Shown one piece after another: positions 8,253 to 16,916 of a stretch of DNA of 64,000 nt (its first letter is position 1; each line of letters starts with the position of its first letter). Position numbers and translations under genes: made by a program. The notes under the pieces are model-generated. The model was not told the DNA's origin. It was given only the letters and a program-made list of their open reading frames with translations, and ran no database searches. Origin of the DNA: Dyadobacter sp. 3J3 (GTDB lineage Bacteria; Bacteroidota; Bacteroidia; Cytophagales; Spirosomataceae); contig NZ_VTOL01000013.1 in the NCBI RefSeq assembly GCF_009801115.1, positions 121,275 to 185,274 of the forward strand, given 5' to 3'.

Positions 8253-9635
8253 ATGGCATCAATTGTTCCTGTGGAGTCCGAAGTTGTTACCGGGAATTAT
8301 GATTTGAACCGGAATTACGTTTATCTGATTAGTGCGATTGCAGCGCTTGGCGGAGTTTTGTTCGGGTTTGACCTGGTCATTATATCCGGCACCGTCTCAT
8401 TTTTCAGCTCTCATTTTTCACTCAATGCCCTTGAAACGGGTTGGGCCGTAGGTTGTATCAACCTCGGTGCAGCCATTGGGGCGGTCATTGGGGGAAAGCT
8501 GAGTGAAAGTTTAGGCAGGAAAAAATTACTGATGATTTGTGCAGTCTTATTTGCCGTCACCGGAGCAGGTACGGGCTGGGCAGGGAATTTTACACTTTTC
8601 GTGGTTTTCAGGATGTTGAGTGGCGTTGCAGTAGGGGCTGCGGCGCTGGTGTGCCCGATGTATGTGGCCGAAATTTCACCTGCCGGTATGCGTGGTAAAA
8701 TGGTTTCTTTCTATCAGCTTTCTATTGTGATCGGGATCTTGCTCGCCTATCTGTCCAACTATCTACTTTTGAATTCCGGTGTCAATAACTGGCGCTGGAT
8801 GTTTACATCCCAGTCAGCCCCATCCCTGCTGTTCTTTTTAGGTCTCTTTTTTGTGGCTGAAAGCCCGCGATGGCTCATCGGGAAAATGCGTCACAGCGAA
8901 GCATTTCATATTTTAAAACGGATTGGTGGCAAAGCATATGCAGAGGCAGCGTCGGGGGAAATCAGGCTTAGTTTTACCGACACGAAGGGAGGCGGGCTTG
9001 CGGACCTGTTCAAAAAAGATGTATGGCATATCGTATTCGTCGGGATTGTGATCGCTGTTTTTTCTCAGGCAGTCGGTCAAAACTCTCTTTTTTCTTACGC
9101 ACCCGAATTGTTTAAGCAGGCAGGAATGGCCGAAGACTCTGCCTTTTTGCAATCCATCATCATCGGGATCATCAATTTTGTTTTCACTTTCATTGCCATT
9201 GGTACCATCGATAAAATCGGAAGAAAAAAGCTGTTGCAGTATGGTTCTTTCCTTTTATTTTTAGATGCACTGGCCCTTGCCGGGGCATTTTACTGGCATC
9301 TTCCGGGCATTTGGGTACTTGTTTTCGTACTTGGGTTTATTGCAATTTATTCGGCTACCCTTGGGCCGGTAACCTGGGTTGCTTTATCCGAAATTTTCCC
9401 TAACCGGATTCGTGGCAGTGCGATGGCGCTGGCAACTTTGGCGTTATGGATCGCTAACTTTTTCACCACATCATTATTTCCGGTCATGAAAGAGCAGATC
9501 GGGCTGCCGTTCACCTTTCTGATCCATGGAGCAATTTGTTTTATATACTTTCTTTTTGTGCGTGTAAGGGTGCCGGAGACCAAAGGCAAGTCTTTGGAGG
9601 AAATTGAAAAATTGCTCACCGATCATGGGCAGTGA
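8253..9635 (+). CDS. MFS sugar-porter family proton symporter
   Basis: A 460-residue permease with 12 predicted membrane segments and the sugar-porter signatures: GGVLFGFDLVIISG in helix 1, a GRKK loop between helices 2 and 3, AESPRWLIGK in the middle, and PETKGKSLEEIE at the C-terminus. Relatives such as XylE and GalP bring in xylose or galactose with a proton. Here it follows the alpha-galactosidase and dioxygenase genes, so galactose or a galactoside is the most likely substrate (inference). The 126 bases before it hold no convincing gene, and an internal promoter is possible. Confidence 0.9.
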   Translation: MASIVPVESEVVTGNYDLNRNYVYLISAIAALGGVLFGFDLVIISGTVSFFSSHFSLNALETGWAVGCINLGAAIGAVIGGKLSESLGRKKLLMICAVLFAVTGAGTGWAGNFTLFVVFRMLSGVAVGAAALVCPMYVAEISPAGMRGKMVSFYQLSIVIGILLAYLSNYLLLNSGVNNWRWMFTSQSAPSLLFFLGLFFVAESPRWLIGKMRHSEAFHILKRIGGKAYAEAASGEIRLSFTDTKGGGLADLFKKDVWHIVFVGIVIAVFSQAVGQNSLFSYAPELFKQAGMAEDSAFLQSIIIGIINFVFTFIAIGTIDKIGRKKLLQYGSFLLFLDALALAGAFYWHLPGIWVLVFVLGFIAIYSATLGPVTWVALSEIFPNRIRGSAMALATLALWIANFFTTSLFPVMKEQIGLPFTFLIHGAICFIYFLFVRVRVPETKGKSLEEIEKLLTDHGQ

Positions 9636-10445
9636 TGAGGCAACGAGCTCAGTGGACACTGTTAAAAAGTCATGATTAGAAGTATTTTATTTAAAAATCA
9701 GAGCTTTGAATAATTAGGTGCACTTACATGCTCAGATTCTATGGAAAGAAGAAAGCATTTACCGCAATTTTTCAGTTTTATTTAATCGAGATCTACTGCT
9801 TTGTTTACCGACTGATGTGCAGCTTAACCTCTGTTTGCCAGGAAAATGCTCAGGGAAGTTATATTAAGATTTGGCGGAAATGAGCCCATGTAGAAAAGTC
9901 AGAAGAACGTTATCAAATCTATTGGGAACAGAAGAATTTTTCTGAAAATGATCCAGTAAGATCAGAATTACTCTCAAAAGGCTATTTCCCAACCTTATAC
10001 TTCAAGATTTCACTATATACTATCACAAAGTTTTTCTTTACATTAAACCCGGAAATAGCTCAATATTAAGACGGGTAAGTTATTCATAGAGCCTGGAAGC
10101 AGACAGGTGTGGGAGCGCAAATGACTAGTAAATTCACGGATTTTTATTGGAGCGCCAACCGAAAGAAATTGGTGGATACGAGAGCTAATGATGTTTTGAG
10201 TATAGGCAATTTTTGCGGTGTCAATGGCAAGGATTTGTTACGGCTATATGGGGATTTCCGGAACGGATTCAGGAACCAAAGAGATCTTGCAAAAAAATGG
10301 TTTTTTGTACTCCGAGGATTTGTTATGCCAGTTATCAATCTGCGAAACTAGCCTCTCACCTGGAGAATTATACACAATTCTCACTAACAAAGTTGCAAAA
10401 GTAGTCTTCGGTCTTATCTATCAGAAAAACAGCGAGTTGTCGGGT
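9636..10445. other. Intergenic region without a convincing gene
   Basis: About 800 bases between the sugar-porter gene and the tRNA terminator. Short open frames cross it (10109-10351 and 10218-10553 plus, 10144-10338 minus), but they overlap one another, match no family I know, and the second runs through the terminator into a tRNA gene. Part of 10200-10400 reads like protein in more than one frame, so a decayed gene is possible. No repeats or RNA genes were recognised. Confidence 0.4.
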
Positions 10446-10485
10446 AAAAAAATAGGGACAAATCTGTTGTTTTCAGATTTGTCCC
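10446..10485 (-). terminator. Rho-independent terminator of the tRNA cluster
   Basis: A perfect 12-bp stem (GGGACAAATCTG at 10455-10466 pairs with CAGATTTGTCCC at 10474-10485) with a 7-base loop. In the minus direction it is followed by a T-rich run (complement of 10446-10454). It lies directly downstream of the last tRNA in the direction of transcription. Confidence 0.9.
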
Positions 10486-10491
10486 ATGTGG

Positions 10492-10564
10492 TGATCCCGC
10501 TGGGATTCGAACCCAGGACCCATACATTAAAAGTGTATTGCTCTACCAGCTGAGCTACGGAATC
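10492..10564 (-). tRNA. tRNA-Lys (anticodon UUU), copy 2 of 2
   Basis: On the minus strand a 73-nt cloverleaf can be folded: acceptor GATTCCG/CGGGATC, D-arm around AGCTCAGCTGGTAGAGC, anticodon stem ATACA/TGTAT with loop CTTTTAA (anticodon TTT), and T-arm with GGTTCGAATCC. The discriminator base is A, and the next three bases read CCA (complement of 10489-10491), so CCA appears to be encoded here, unlike the identical copy at 10772-10844. A strong terminator follows. Confidence 0.95.
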
Positions 10565-10611
10565 GTATTTGTTTCAACGGTAAAAATTGCCTACGATTAT
10601 TGCAATTTCTG

Positions 10612-10695
10612 TGTCCAAGAGGAGAGTCGAACTCCCATACCCAAACGGGCACTACCCCCTCAAAGTAGCGTGTCTACCAATTCCACCACCTGGAC
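10612..10695 (-). tRNA. tRNA-Leu (anticodon GAG)
   Basis: On the minus strand an 84-nt class II tRNA: acceptor GTCCAGG/CTTGGAC, anticodon stem CTACT/GGTAG with loop TTGAGGG (anticodon GAG), a long variable arm around GTGCCCGTTTGGGTAT, and a T-arm with GTTCGACTC. CCA is not encoded. It lies between two identical tRNA-Lys genes and is very probably co-transcribed with them. Confidence 0.93.
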
Positions 10696-10771
10696 ATTCC
10701 TGAAGTTTTGTACTATTTGGTCCTATGAAATTCTGGTTAGAATAACGAAGGAAATACTCAGTTTTTTTCTG

Positions 10772-10844
10772 TGATCCCGCTGGGATTCGAACCCAGGACC
10801 CATACATTAAAAGTGTATTGCTCTACCAGCTGAGCTACGGAATC
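10772..10844 (-). tRNA. tRNA-Lys (anticodon UUU), copy 1 of 2
   Basis: The first tRNA of the cluster in the direction of transcription. Its sequence is identical to the tRNA-Lys at 10492-10564, with the exact repeat covering about 76 bases. The bases after the discriminator read CAG, so CCA is not encoded. The promoter should lie in the AT-rich stretch upstream (above 10845). Confidence 0.95.
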
Positions 10845-11261
10845 GTTTGGCTATTGAATGACAATTTCAAAAATTGAATTTTGTCATGATAGAAAAAGTT
10901 AACTGCCAATTTCTTTTTCTGTTTTACTCCGCTGGAATGCTTTTTATTTCTAAAATTTCCTGACCGGTGTTAATCAAACTTTTTATTAATCGTAATTTTT
11001 AATATTACCGAATATTTCGTGTTTGCATTTTGTCGTGCTGTGCACTGATATCGTGGTGCAAAAGTACTATTTTAATGATTCAATCCAAATTTGATTGAGA
11101 TTTATTTTTTGAAATAATTTGGAGGTTACATTCAAACAGCTCTGTTTGAGATTATTGATTTGGTAATTTTTTTTTCTTCTGTTTCCTTTTCTAAGGTATT
11201 GAGCAGTAGTAAGTCAATTTTTTTGATTAAAAATGCGACAATCCTTGCTTCCAATATCACA
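10845..11261. other. AT-rich intergenic region with the tRNA promoter
   Basis: About 400 bases between the tRNA cluster and the DUF1569 gene, both on the minus strand. It is AT-rich with many T-runs and no open frame of note. It should contain the promoter of the tRNA operon and the 3' end of the DUF1569 transcript. I could not single out a promoter with confidence. Confidence 0.4.
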
Positions 11262-11714
11262 TCAAGCCTTGAATTGCCGAAGATGATGGTCGGTATGTTT
11301 GTAAACTAAATGACCAATTTGTTCTTTCGTCATTTTTCCAAAAAACCAGTGAACGAAATCAAGATTTGAGAAAGACCCATATGCTTCAATCACAGAAATC
11401 CATTTTTCCTTTTCGAAGGAAACATCTCCATCCATTTCTTTTATCTTGAAATCATCGCTTGTGGGCGCATTTTTGCCCATAGGATCATCGTTTTTGAGCA
11501 AGTGACGTAAAGCGAATTTTCCAATGAGTAGCCCCAAAAACACACGTTTGTGATGTCTTCTACCCAAATATAGTTCATCTGCCAAAATGCAGTGTTTAAG
11601 CATTTGGCAGACATTCATGCTACCCCATTGTGCCAATGAATTGTCATTCAGTGTTTTAATCCGGGTTATTAGTTCCTCTCTTGTTATCCTGTCAAAGATC
11701 GTTTTCATATCCAT
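11262..11714 (-). CDS. DUF1569 (DinB-like) protein
   Basis: A 150-residue protein that resembles the DUF1569 family, a branch of the DinB/YfiT four-helix-bundle superfamily. It starts MDMKTIFDRITREELITRIK and has the family's conserved histidines: one near residue 41 in MLKHCILADE, and others near the C-terminus in HWFFGKMT and KHTDHHLRQF, which in relatives form a metal site. The biochemical function of the family is unknown; related proteins are thiol-dependent or metal-dependent transferases. The gene appears monocistronic, with about 470 non-coding bases beyond each of its neighbours. Confidence 0.8.
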   Translation of the reverse strand: MDMKTIFDRITREELITRIKTLNDNSLAQWGSMNVCQMLKHCILADELYLGRRHHKRVFLGLLIGKFALRHLLKNDDPMGKNAPTSDDFKIKEMDGDVSFEKEKWISVIEAYGSFSNLDFVHWFFGKMTKEQIGHLVYKHTDHHLRQFKA

Positions 11715-12184
11715 ATTGTTTTATCCAACAAACTTACAAAGGAAGAAATAATATGGGTGGTGGACACCGGGACTAATTAAGGGGTTAAACGCGACAAAGA
11801 AATTGCAGAGGATGAGATATTTACAAGATATAGTTTTCAGATTGAAAGAGAAGTCTTACAACCTAATTTTGGCAGAATTTCAAATTCAGTATCGGAGGAT
11901 AAAATCATCGGATTTAGGGGTACTGACAGATTCACTTTATAGTCATATTCTACGGGTAGGAGCCAACCCAAAAGCAAGTTTACCAATCGTTAAAAATCCG
12001 GATTGCAAAGAACATTTTCAAGTTGAACCGAGATTTGGGAGGCAATATTTTTTGTAATTCTGGTAAACCTGAGTCAAGTATACCACAAAAAAAAGATCTG
12101 CGCCAAAAATTGCCTTACTGATTTCAGACACATGCAACGCGACAAGATTTTTGCCATACATTATGTGTCCGTCCGATCCGCTGT
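11715..12184. other. Intergenic region
   Basis: About 470 bases between the DUF1569 start and the 3' end of the hybrid sensor gene. One 84-codon frame (11803-12057, plus) resembles no protein I recognise and has an unlikely composition, so I do not call it. No RNA gene or strong hairpin was seen. Confidence 0.35.
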
Positions 12185-15100
12185 TCATAACTTGCTTGTG
12201 AGTTGCGGGTGATGCCTTCGTTTTTTTAATTTGTACTCGGTCGGAAGCATATTGAATTTCGCCTTAAATGATTTTGCGAAATAATTTGGTGCTGTAAAAC
12301 CCGTCATATAGGATATCTGCGAAATACTCAGATCGCTGTTTTCTAAAAGTAAAGCAGCTTTTTCAAGCTTAATCGAGCGGATAAATTCGATGGGTGTTTG
12401 TCCACTCATTTCCAGGACTTTGCTATAAAGTGTCCCACGGCTCATACCCACATGTCTACTCAAATTCTCTACGCTCAGTTGAGCGGTGTGGAGATTGTCT
12501 TCAATATACGAAAGCATATCTTTAAGCAACTTTTCCTGACTTGATTCCATTTGCAACGGCTCGTCAGAAACTTTGATCTGCCGGGAATATACACCTTTCA
12601 AAAGTCTGTTTAACAAGATCAGATTATTGATTTTGGCATTCAAAATTTCAAAATTGAAAGGTTTGGTCAGGTAATCGTTTGCTCCTGAATTAAGTCCTTC
12701 AAGCTGCTGCTGTTCACCGTTAGAAGCGGTGAGCAATATGATTGGAATATGTTTCGTCCTTTTGTCTGCCTTGATCTTTTGACTTAAAGTAATCCCGTCC
12801 ATTTCCGGCATGGCGATATCACTGACGATAAGTTCCGGGTGATGGCTTAGCGTTTTTTGCCAGCCTTCTTTTCCGTTATTTGCCTCGATTATATGATAAA
12901 AAGGCATCAGGCTTTCTTTGAGATAATGTCTGAATTCTTCGTTATCTTCAATAATTAAAACACTGGACGGATCTTCGAGATTTGATTTCTCCTTTTTATT
13001 AACTGCCATATCCTGTTCAGTAGAAGGCGTTTGGAGGCTATTGGTACCAGATTGCTCAACCGGCAAAACCGGTATTGAATTTAGAATAACAGGAAGTTGG
13101 ACCATAAATGAACTTCCCAATCCTGGCTGACTTTTTACCGTGATTTTTCCCTGATGCAACTGGACAAACTCTCGCACGATCGAAAGTCCGATTCCGCTTC
13201 CCTGATTTAGGATTGATATATCTGTGTCGTCCTGAAAAAATCTTTCAAAGATCTTTTCATGGTTAGCCTCCGAAATACCAACGCCGGTATCCGTTATGGA
13301 AATGTTGAGCCAGGACCTGGCATCCGAAGAATCTTGCTGCGAAATTTCGAGTTTTACTTCTCCTCCTTTCGGTGTAAATTTAAATGCGTTCGAAAGCAGA
13401 TTAAAAAGTATCCGTTCCAGTTTTTCAGGATCAAAATCCATGTATAACAAAGGAATGGCACATTCAATTTTAAATTGAATGCCTTTTCTGAACGAAAGGT
13501 CGCTGAACTGCTCACAGGTATCTTTGATAAAAAGGATAATATCCTTTGTTTCAAGATTTAGCTTCACTTCTTGCTGCTGCATATTTTTTATATCAAGAAG
13601 CTGGTCTACAAGATTGAGCAGTCGTTTGGCATTTCTTTTAATTGCCAAAACCGGCGAATTTAACTCAGTAGCTTTGGTTTTGACCAATAAATTTTCGGTG
13701 GGCGCAAGAATTAAGGAAATCGGAGTCCTCAGTTCATGACTTAAATTGGTAAGAAACTTAATTTTTTGCCTGTCCAGTTCTTTTGCCTGTTCAGCTTCTG
13801 CCTGTTTTTGCTGTTCATTAAACTCCCGTTGAAGTTTTTGAATGCCCCGGCGACGCATCGCAAATACAATAGCGATTGGCGTCAGAAGATAAAATATATA
13901 GGCATAAATAGTGAGATAAAACGGCGGTTTTACATGGATATTTATGGAGGTGGTCTGCGGACTCCAGTTGATACCGTCACTGCTTGCCTGAACTTCGAAC
14001 ATGTAATTGCCAGGGCTTAAATTGGTATAACTGGCAAAATTATTCAGTCCGGTTTCATTCCATTCAGGTTGCATACCAACAAGCCTGTGCCGGTAATGCA
14101 TCTGTCTTGGATTAGAATAGTTCAACGCTGCGTAGCCGAGTGAAAAATTCTGTTTATAGTCAAGATTTATCGTTTTGGCAACGGAGATATCTCCATCTAT
14201 AAAATTCGAATCGGCAGACGTGATGCTTCGGTTACCAATCCGCAGATCTTTCAGGATGATAGGTGTTATGTTTTTATAATCGGGTAAACTGCGCGTGTCA
14301 ATGTAGTTGAACCCGGCAATTCCACCAAAAAAAAGGATGTTGTCGGCCGTCCGGATACCTGCACCCAATACAAAGGTTTTATTTTGAATTCCATTGTAGG
14401 AGCTGTAATTGGTGAACTTTTTATTTTTCGGGTCAAAAAAACTGATTCCCTGATTCGTACTTACCCAGATACGACCCTGATCATCTTCGAGAATCTTATT
14501 GATTACGTTACTTGCCAAACCTTCCTTTTCTCCATAACAAATGAATTTTTTTGACCGCGGATCGAATAAGGCCAATCCTTCTCCGAATGTGCCAACCCAG
14601 ATATTTCCTTTTTTATCTTCTAAAATGGAAGAGACAATATTTCCTGGAAGATTACTGGATTGTTTATCCAGTAATATGGATTTTTGTTTGACAGGATCAA
14701 ACAGAGCCAGACCGGTTCCGTGTGAGGCTATCCAGATTTTTCCTTCAGTATCCTGCAAAATATCCCTGATATAACCATTAAGGGGAATCATTCGCTGGGA
14801 AGCCGGAATTGTCGGATTGAAATATCTTTCAAAACGTTTTGTTTTCGGGTCGAACAATTGTACACCACCACCATTGGTACCCACCCACAACTTGCCGGAT
14901 CTATCCTTTTCAAAACAGAAAATTTCGTTATTACTCAGGCTGGAAGAATCTTTCCCACGGATATACTGCTTGTAAAAACCTGTTTTTGGATTCAACTCGA
15001 ACAGACCATCCTGAAATGTGCCTATCCATAGTTCATTCTCAGAGGTCATTTCAAGTGTGAGAATGGCTAATCCCGAAGCAGCGTTTTTATTTTGTGGATT

Positions 15101-16309
15101 GATCAGAAATTTTTTGAAAAGATTTCTCTCCCGGTCATACAAGTTCAGCCCTCCACCATCTGTGCCGACAAACAGCTGACCGGAGGGGCTCTCGGCAAAT
15201 GAGGTTACAAATGGTGCGCTCAGACCAAACGGGTCATTGGTATCAGATCTTTTTAATCCGAAAATAGCCAGATTTTTATCGTACTTATTGACACCGCCTT
15301 TGTAGGTACCCAGCCAGCAGATACCCTGACTATCAATCAATATGCTGCGTACCGATTTATTGGTTAAACTAAATTCAGTCCTGGCGTCCGGCCCATACCG
15401 TTGAATGTTCCCGCTCCGGGTATCAAGAATATTGAGTCCGGCGTCGGTGCCTATCCAGATATGGTGGTCATTTTCCAACGAGATCGCAAAGACCATATTG
15501 GAACTTAAAGAATTTTTGTTGCCAGATTCGTACCGGATGTGCTGTAATACCTGCCCACTGGAATTAAGCTTTAATAAGCCGCTATAGGTCCCAATCCATA
15601 AATTGCCATCCCGATCCTCGCTGATAGATTTTACAGTTCGGGCACCCGTTTCATCCGGTAAAGCCTGAAGATAATTAATGTATTCGTTATCCTTACGGGA
15701 AGGGTCAATTCTGAACAGACCGTTTTTTGAGCCAACCCATACTCTTTGCTTACTATCTATCGCAACACTGAGTATCAATCCTTTCGAAATCTCCTCAGGA
15801 ATGTTGGGTAATGAAGCAAACGTACTGATCCGGTGACTTTTCGCATCCACGTTAAGTAATCCACTGGTCGTTCCTACCCACAATTTACCTTTTGCGTCGC
15901 TGCTTATGCTTGTGACACTGTGAGAAGACGGTATGCTTAAAAAAGAATCTTTTCTTCTATCGTAATAATGTAGTCCGCCTTCAATGGTTCCAACCCAGAT
16001 ACCACCGTCCCGGTCTTGGTGTAAGCTGGCAATATCATTGGATTTTATTGAAGTTGAATCCTTTTTATTATGACGATATACCGTCACATCAGTTCCATCA
16101 AATTTGTTTAGGCCATCGTCCGTAGCAAACCACATCAGCCCATAACTGTCTTTTAAAATAGCTGTCACAGTATTTGACGACAACCCATCCATGGAGGTAA
16201 TCGACGTGAACTTGGGTTCCGGACGCTGAGCCCTTGCTGTGTACCCGGCCGCACATATTATGGACAGCGAGCAGACAAGGCAGTATATAAAATTGATTTT
16301 TGAACGCAT
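12185..16309 (-). CDS. Hybrid two-component system sensor/regulator (HTCS) of the xylan locus
   Basis: A one-polypeptide signalling protein. A signal peptide (MRSKINFIYCLVCSLSIICA) leads to a periplasmic double beta-propeller of many repeats of the GxxWVGTxxGL type (for example GNIWVGTFGEGLALFDP), a Y_Y_Y domain, one membrane segment (YAYIFYLLTPIAIVFAM), a HisKA/HATPase kinase core (FLTNLSHELRTP, His858), a receiver domain (IVSDIAMPEMDG, Asp1164) and a C-terminal AraC-type helix-turn-helix. In known relatives the propeller region binds an oligosaccharide released from the target polysaccharide and switches on the adjacent PUL; here the ligand is probably a xylo-oligosaccharide. The frame is open to 16432, but the signal peptide fits ATG 16309 (or ATG 16333) best. 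It is divergent from susC. Confidence 0.93.
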   Translation of the reverse strand: MRSKINFIYCLVCSLSIICAAGYTARAQRPEPKFTSITSMDGLSSNTVTAILKDSYGLMWFATDDGLNKFDGTDVTVYRHNKKDSTSIKSNDIASLHQDRDGGIWVGTIEGGLHYYDRRKDSFLSIPSSHSVTSISSDAKGKLWVGTTSGLLNVDAKSHRISTFASLPNIPEEISKGLILSVAIDSKQRVWVGSKNGLFRIDPSRKDNEYINYLQALPDETGARTVKSISEDRDGNLWIGTYSGLLKLNSSGQVLQHIRYESGNKNSLSSNMVFAISLENDHHIWIGTDAGLNILDTRSGNIQRYGPDARTEFSLTNKSVRSILIDSQGICWLGTYKGGVNKYDKNLAIFGLKRSDTNDPFGLSAPFVTSFAESPSGQLFVGTDGGGLNLYDRERNLFKKFLINPQNKNAASGLAILTLEMTSENELWIGTFQDGLFELNPKTGFYKQYIRGKDSSSLSNNEIFCFEKDRSGKLWVGTNGGGVQLFDPKTKRFERYFNPTIPASQRMIPLNGYIRDILQDTEGKIWIASHGTGLALFDPVKQKSILLDKQSSNLPGNIVSSILEDKKGNIWVGTFGEGLALFDPRSKKFICYGEKEGLASNVINKILEDDQGRIWVSTNQGISFFDPKNKKFTNYSSYNGIQNKTFVLGAGIRTADNILFFGGIAGFNYIDTRSLPDYKNITPIILKDLRIGNRSITSADSNFIDGDISVAKTINLDYKQNFSLGYAALNYSNPRQMHYRHRLVGMQPEWNETGLNNFASYTNLSPGNYMFEVQASSDGINWSPQTTSINIHVKPPFYLTIYAYIFYLLTPIAIVFAMRRRGIQKLQREFNEQQKQAEAEQAKELDRQKIKFLTNLSHELRTPISLILAPTENLLVKTKATELNSPVLAIKRNAKRLLNLVDQLLDIKNMQQQEVKLNLETKDIILFIKDTCEQFSDLSFRKGIQFKIECAIPLLYMDFDPEKLERILFNLLSNAFKFTPKGGEVKLEISQQDSSDARSWLNISITDTGVGISEANHEKIFERFFQDDTDISILNQGSGIGLSIVREFVQLHQGKITVKSQPGLGSSFMVQLPVILNSIPVLPVEQSGTNSLQTPSTEQDMAVNKKEKSNLEDPSSVLIIEDNEEFRHYLKESLMPFYHIIEANNGKEGWQKTLSHHPELIVSDIAMPEMDGITLSQKIKADKRTKHIPIILLTASNGEQQQLEGLNSGANDYLTKPFNFEILNAKINNLILLNRLLKGVYSRQIKVSDEPLQMESSQEKLLKDMLSYIEDNLHTAQLSVENLSRHVGMSRGTLYSKVLEMSGQTPIEFIRSIKLEKAALLLENSDLSISQISYMTGFTAPNYFAKSFKAKFNMLPTEYKLKKRRHHPQLTSKL

Positions 16310-16432
16310 TGATCCGATAGAATTAAAAGCCATCCGGTGTTGAGACGAAAATATTAAATATGCCCGGGAAAAACGGAAAAATATTTTTCCGTTAAAACGA
16401 AAGGGCTGTAAGAGCTTACTAAGACATTCCAC

Positions 16433-16916
16433 CTACGAAAGACGGTATTTTAATCCTAAAAATGCAAGTTTCTCCTTGAATCGGGCATTTTTTTACTGCA
16501 TTTGAACAATTGTAGCGGTAAAATGAACAAATCTGCTCACAGTAGACACAGCTCTCTCGTTACATTTGTCGATAATTAATTAAATAATATCTGGGAAAAA
16601 TGATGAACTGAGTTGAGTGCTTATTCAGGTTTATCAATACTGGTTGACAAATAACTGTACATGTGAAAAAGCATGTGATCGGGAATTTGAAATCCAAAAT
16701 AATGTCCAGATTAAATAATGTCAAATTGACACTAATTGATCACTGAAAACCAAATGAAAGCGTTCTTGAAAACCTTATCAAACTCAAATTTTATGATATG
16801 ACACTGCACCAATTAAAACATTTCCCGGACAGCACTTTGATGCTCCATAAACTGAATGACAACCATTCAGTATGTACAACTCAATCAATTCAAAAACATT
16901 TAATCACTCATAACTT
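16433..16916. promoter_or_regulatory. Divergent control region between the hybrid sensor and susC, with an 8-bp inverted repeat
   Basis: About 480 AT-rich bases separate the hybrid sensor from susC and should hold both promoters and the operator of the PUL. The clearest element is a perfect 8-bp inverted repeat, ACTGAATG (16851-16858) and CATTCAGT (16864-16871), with a 5-base spacer, ending 45 bases before the susC start. It could be an operator half-site pair or a hairpin in the leader. I could not assign a -33/-7 promoter with confidence. Confidence 0.5.

Noticed and set aside
10218..10553. Open frame running through the tRNA terminator into tRNA-Lys
   Set aside because: It overlaps a strong terminator and a tRNA gene, so it cannot be a normal gene.
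11803..12057. Possible 84-codon gene between DUF1569 and the hybrid sensor
   Set aside because: No family, poor composition and no start signal; left as intergenic.
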